Assembly (NCBI GenBank): GCA_003499585.1
Contig: DNSU01000169.1
Span: 1 to 6,479 of the forward strand
From: Cyanobacteria bacterium UBA9579
GTDB lineage: Bacteria; Cyanobacteriota; Vampirovibrionia; Gastranaerophilales; UBA9579
Reading direction: 5' to 3'
DNA: 6,479 bases
Under the pieces are notes generated by a model that was not told the DNA's origin, searched no databases, and saw only the letters and a program-made list of their open reading frames with translations. The position numbers and the translations under genes were made by a program. Shown here one piece after another: positions 5,906 to 6,479 of this stretch. Positions within the stretch are counted from its first letter, which is position 1, and every line of letters starts with the position of its first letter.

Positions 5906-6479
5906 ATGGATATATATCAATCGCTAATAACAGGTGTTATTCAGGGATTAACAGAGTTCTTGCCTGTCAGCAGCTCAGGCCACCTTGTATTAACATCATC
6001 TATATATAAAATTCTAACAGGAAAAGCTTTAGCCAGCGGTGGAGGCGAAGAAATATTTTTTGATATTATGCTCCATGTTGGAACTCTCCTTGCTGTACTT
6101 ATATATTTCAGACAGGATATTATTCATTTAATAAATGAATTCTTTAAAGCTGCTAAAGAAGGGACATTAAAAACCAACTATGAAGCACAGATTCCTGTTT
6201 ATATTGTTATAGGCACCATTGCTACAGTTGCAGTTGCTTTACCTTTTAAAGATTTCTTTGAATCTCTTGTGTATAACCCAACACGAGTTGGAATAATCCT
6301 GATGTTTACAGGCGTTATGCTTTATACCACAGAGCTTATGTCTGAGAAAATTACTAAAAAAATGACCAATATGACCTGGAAAAAGTCTATAATAATAGGA
6401 TTAGCACAGGGTTTAGCTGTAGCACCGGGATTATCAAGGTCTGGAGCAACTATAGCAGCTGGATTAGCAGCTGGATTAG
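5906..6479 (+). CDS. uppP: Undecaprenyl-diphosphatase UppP (BacA), 5' part only
   Basis: An integral membrane enzyme that removes one phosphate from undecaprenyl diphosphate, regenerating the lipid carrier for peptidoglycan and other wall polymers; raised levels give bacitracin resistance in other bacteria. The frame is open from the ATG to the window edge (191 codons), so roughly the C-terminal third is missing. The first catalytic motif is Q13-G-L-T-E17-F-L-P-V-S-S-S-G-H26. The second is P174-G-L-S-R178-S-G-A-T-I183. Between them come the usual FDIMLHVGTLLAVLIYF segment (52-68) and several further hydrophobic helices (about 97-113, 127-143, 161-173). The ATG is 2 nt after the trmD stop, with a strong SD in the trmD end, so it is part of the ylqD-rimM-trmD operon. 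Confidence 0.95.
   Translation, partial: MDIYQSLITGVIQGLTEFLPVSSSGHLVLTSSIYKILTGKALASGGGEEIFFDIMLHVGTLLAVLIYFRQDIIHLINEFFKAAKEGTLKTNYEAQIPVYIVIGTIATVAVALPFKDFFESLVYNPTRVGIILMFTGVMLYTTELMSEKITKKMTNMTWKKSIIIGLAQGLAVAPGLSRSGATIAAGLAAGL
6454..6479 (+). repeat. Two tandem copies of a 12-bp unit within uppP
   Basis: The unit AGCAGCTGGATT occurs twice back to back (6454-6465 and 6466-6477), and the window ends at the first two bases of what could be a third copy. In frame it codes for the repeated residues AAGL-AAGL just after the SRSGATI motif. Other UppP proteins have a Gly/Leu-rich helix of similar length here, so the repeat need not be an insertion. Confidence 0.6.

Overview
This is an AT-rich bacterial window with standard stop codons and mostly Shine-Dalgarno (SD) led genes. 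The best guess for the source is a non-photosynthetic cyanobacterial relative of the gut/aquifer type (Melainabacteria/Vampirovibrionia, for example Gastranaerophilales). Two features suggest this: a YlqD-family gene, a family known mainly from Cyanobacteria and Firmicutes, and a short pilin-like protein with the N-terminal pattern GFTLAEVLVTLAIIGVVAAL common in that group. A low-GC Firmicute is the main alternative. The assignment is inference.

Left part (1-3836) lies on the minus strand. A perfect hairpin with a T-run sits at the left edge (1-33). Next is a type IV pilin/pseudopilin-like gene (50-598), then a 306-base AT-rich gap (599-904). After the gap comes a complete polar amino acid ABC importer. 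In transcription order (right to left) it consists of an ATPase, a lipoprotein substrate-binding protein and two membrane permeases. This matches the order of the corynebacterial gluABCD glutamate importer. The last three genes are tightly packed (3-nt gap, then a TAATG stop/start overlap), so the set reads as one operon.

A 275-base divergent intergenic region (3837-4111) separates it from the right part (4118 to the end), which lies on the plus strand: ylqD, rimM, trmD, and the first 191 codons of uppP (bacA). The ylqD-rimM-trmD order is the familiar ribosome/tRNA maturation block of Firmicutes (rpsP-ylqC-ylqD-rimM-trmD-rplS). Here no rpsP or ylqC precedes ylqD, and uppP takes the place where rplS usually stands. 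RimM assists 30S maturation, TrmD makes m1G37 in tRNA, and UppP recycles the undecaprenyl lipid carrier for cell wall synthesis.

Overall this is mostly ordinary housekeeping and transport content. I found no RNA gene, CRISPR array, insertion sequence, phage or defence system, and no convincing undescribed system. The points worth a second look are the orphan four-cysteine pilin-like protein, the rearranged ylqD block, and start-codon choices in ylqD and rimM.
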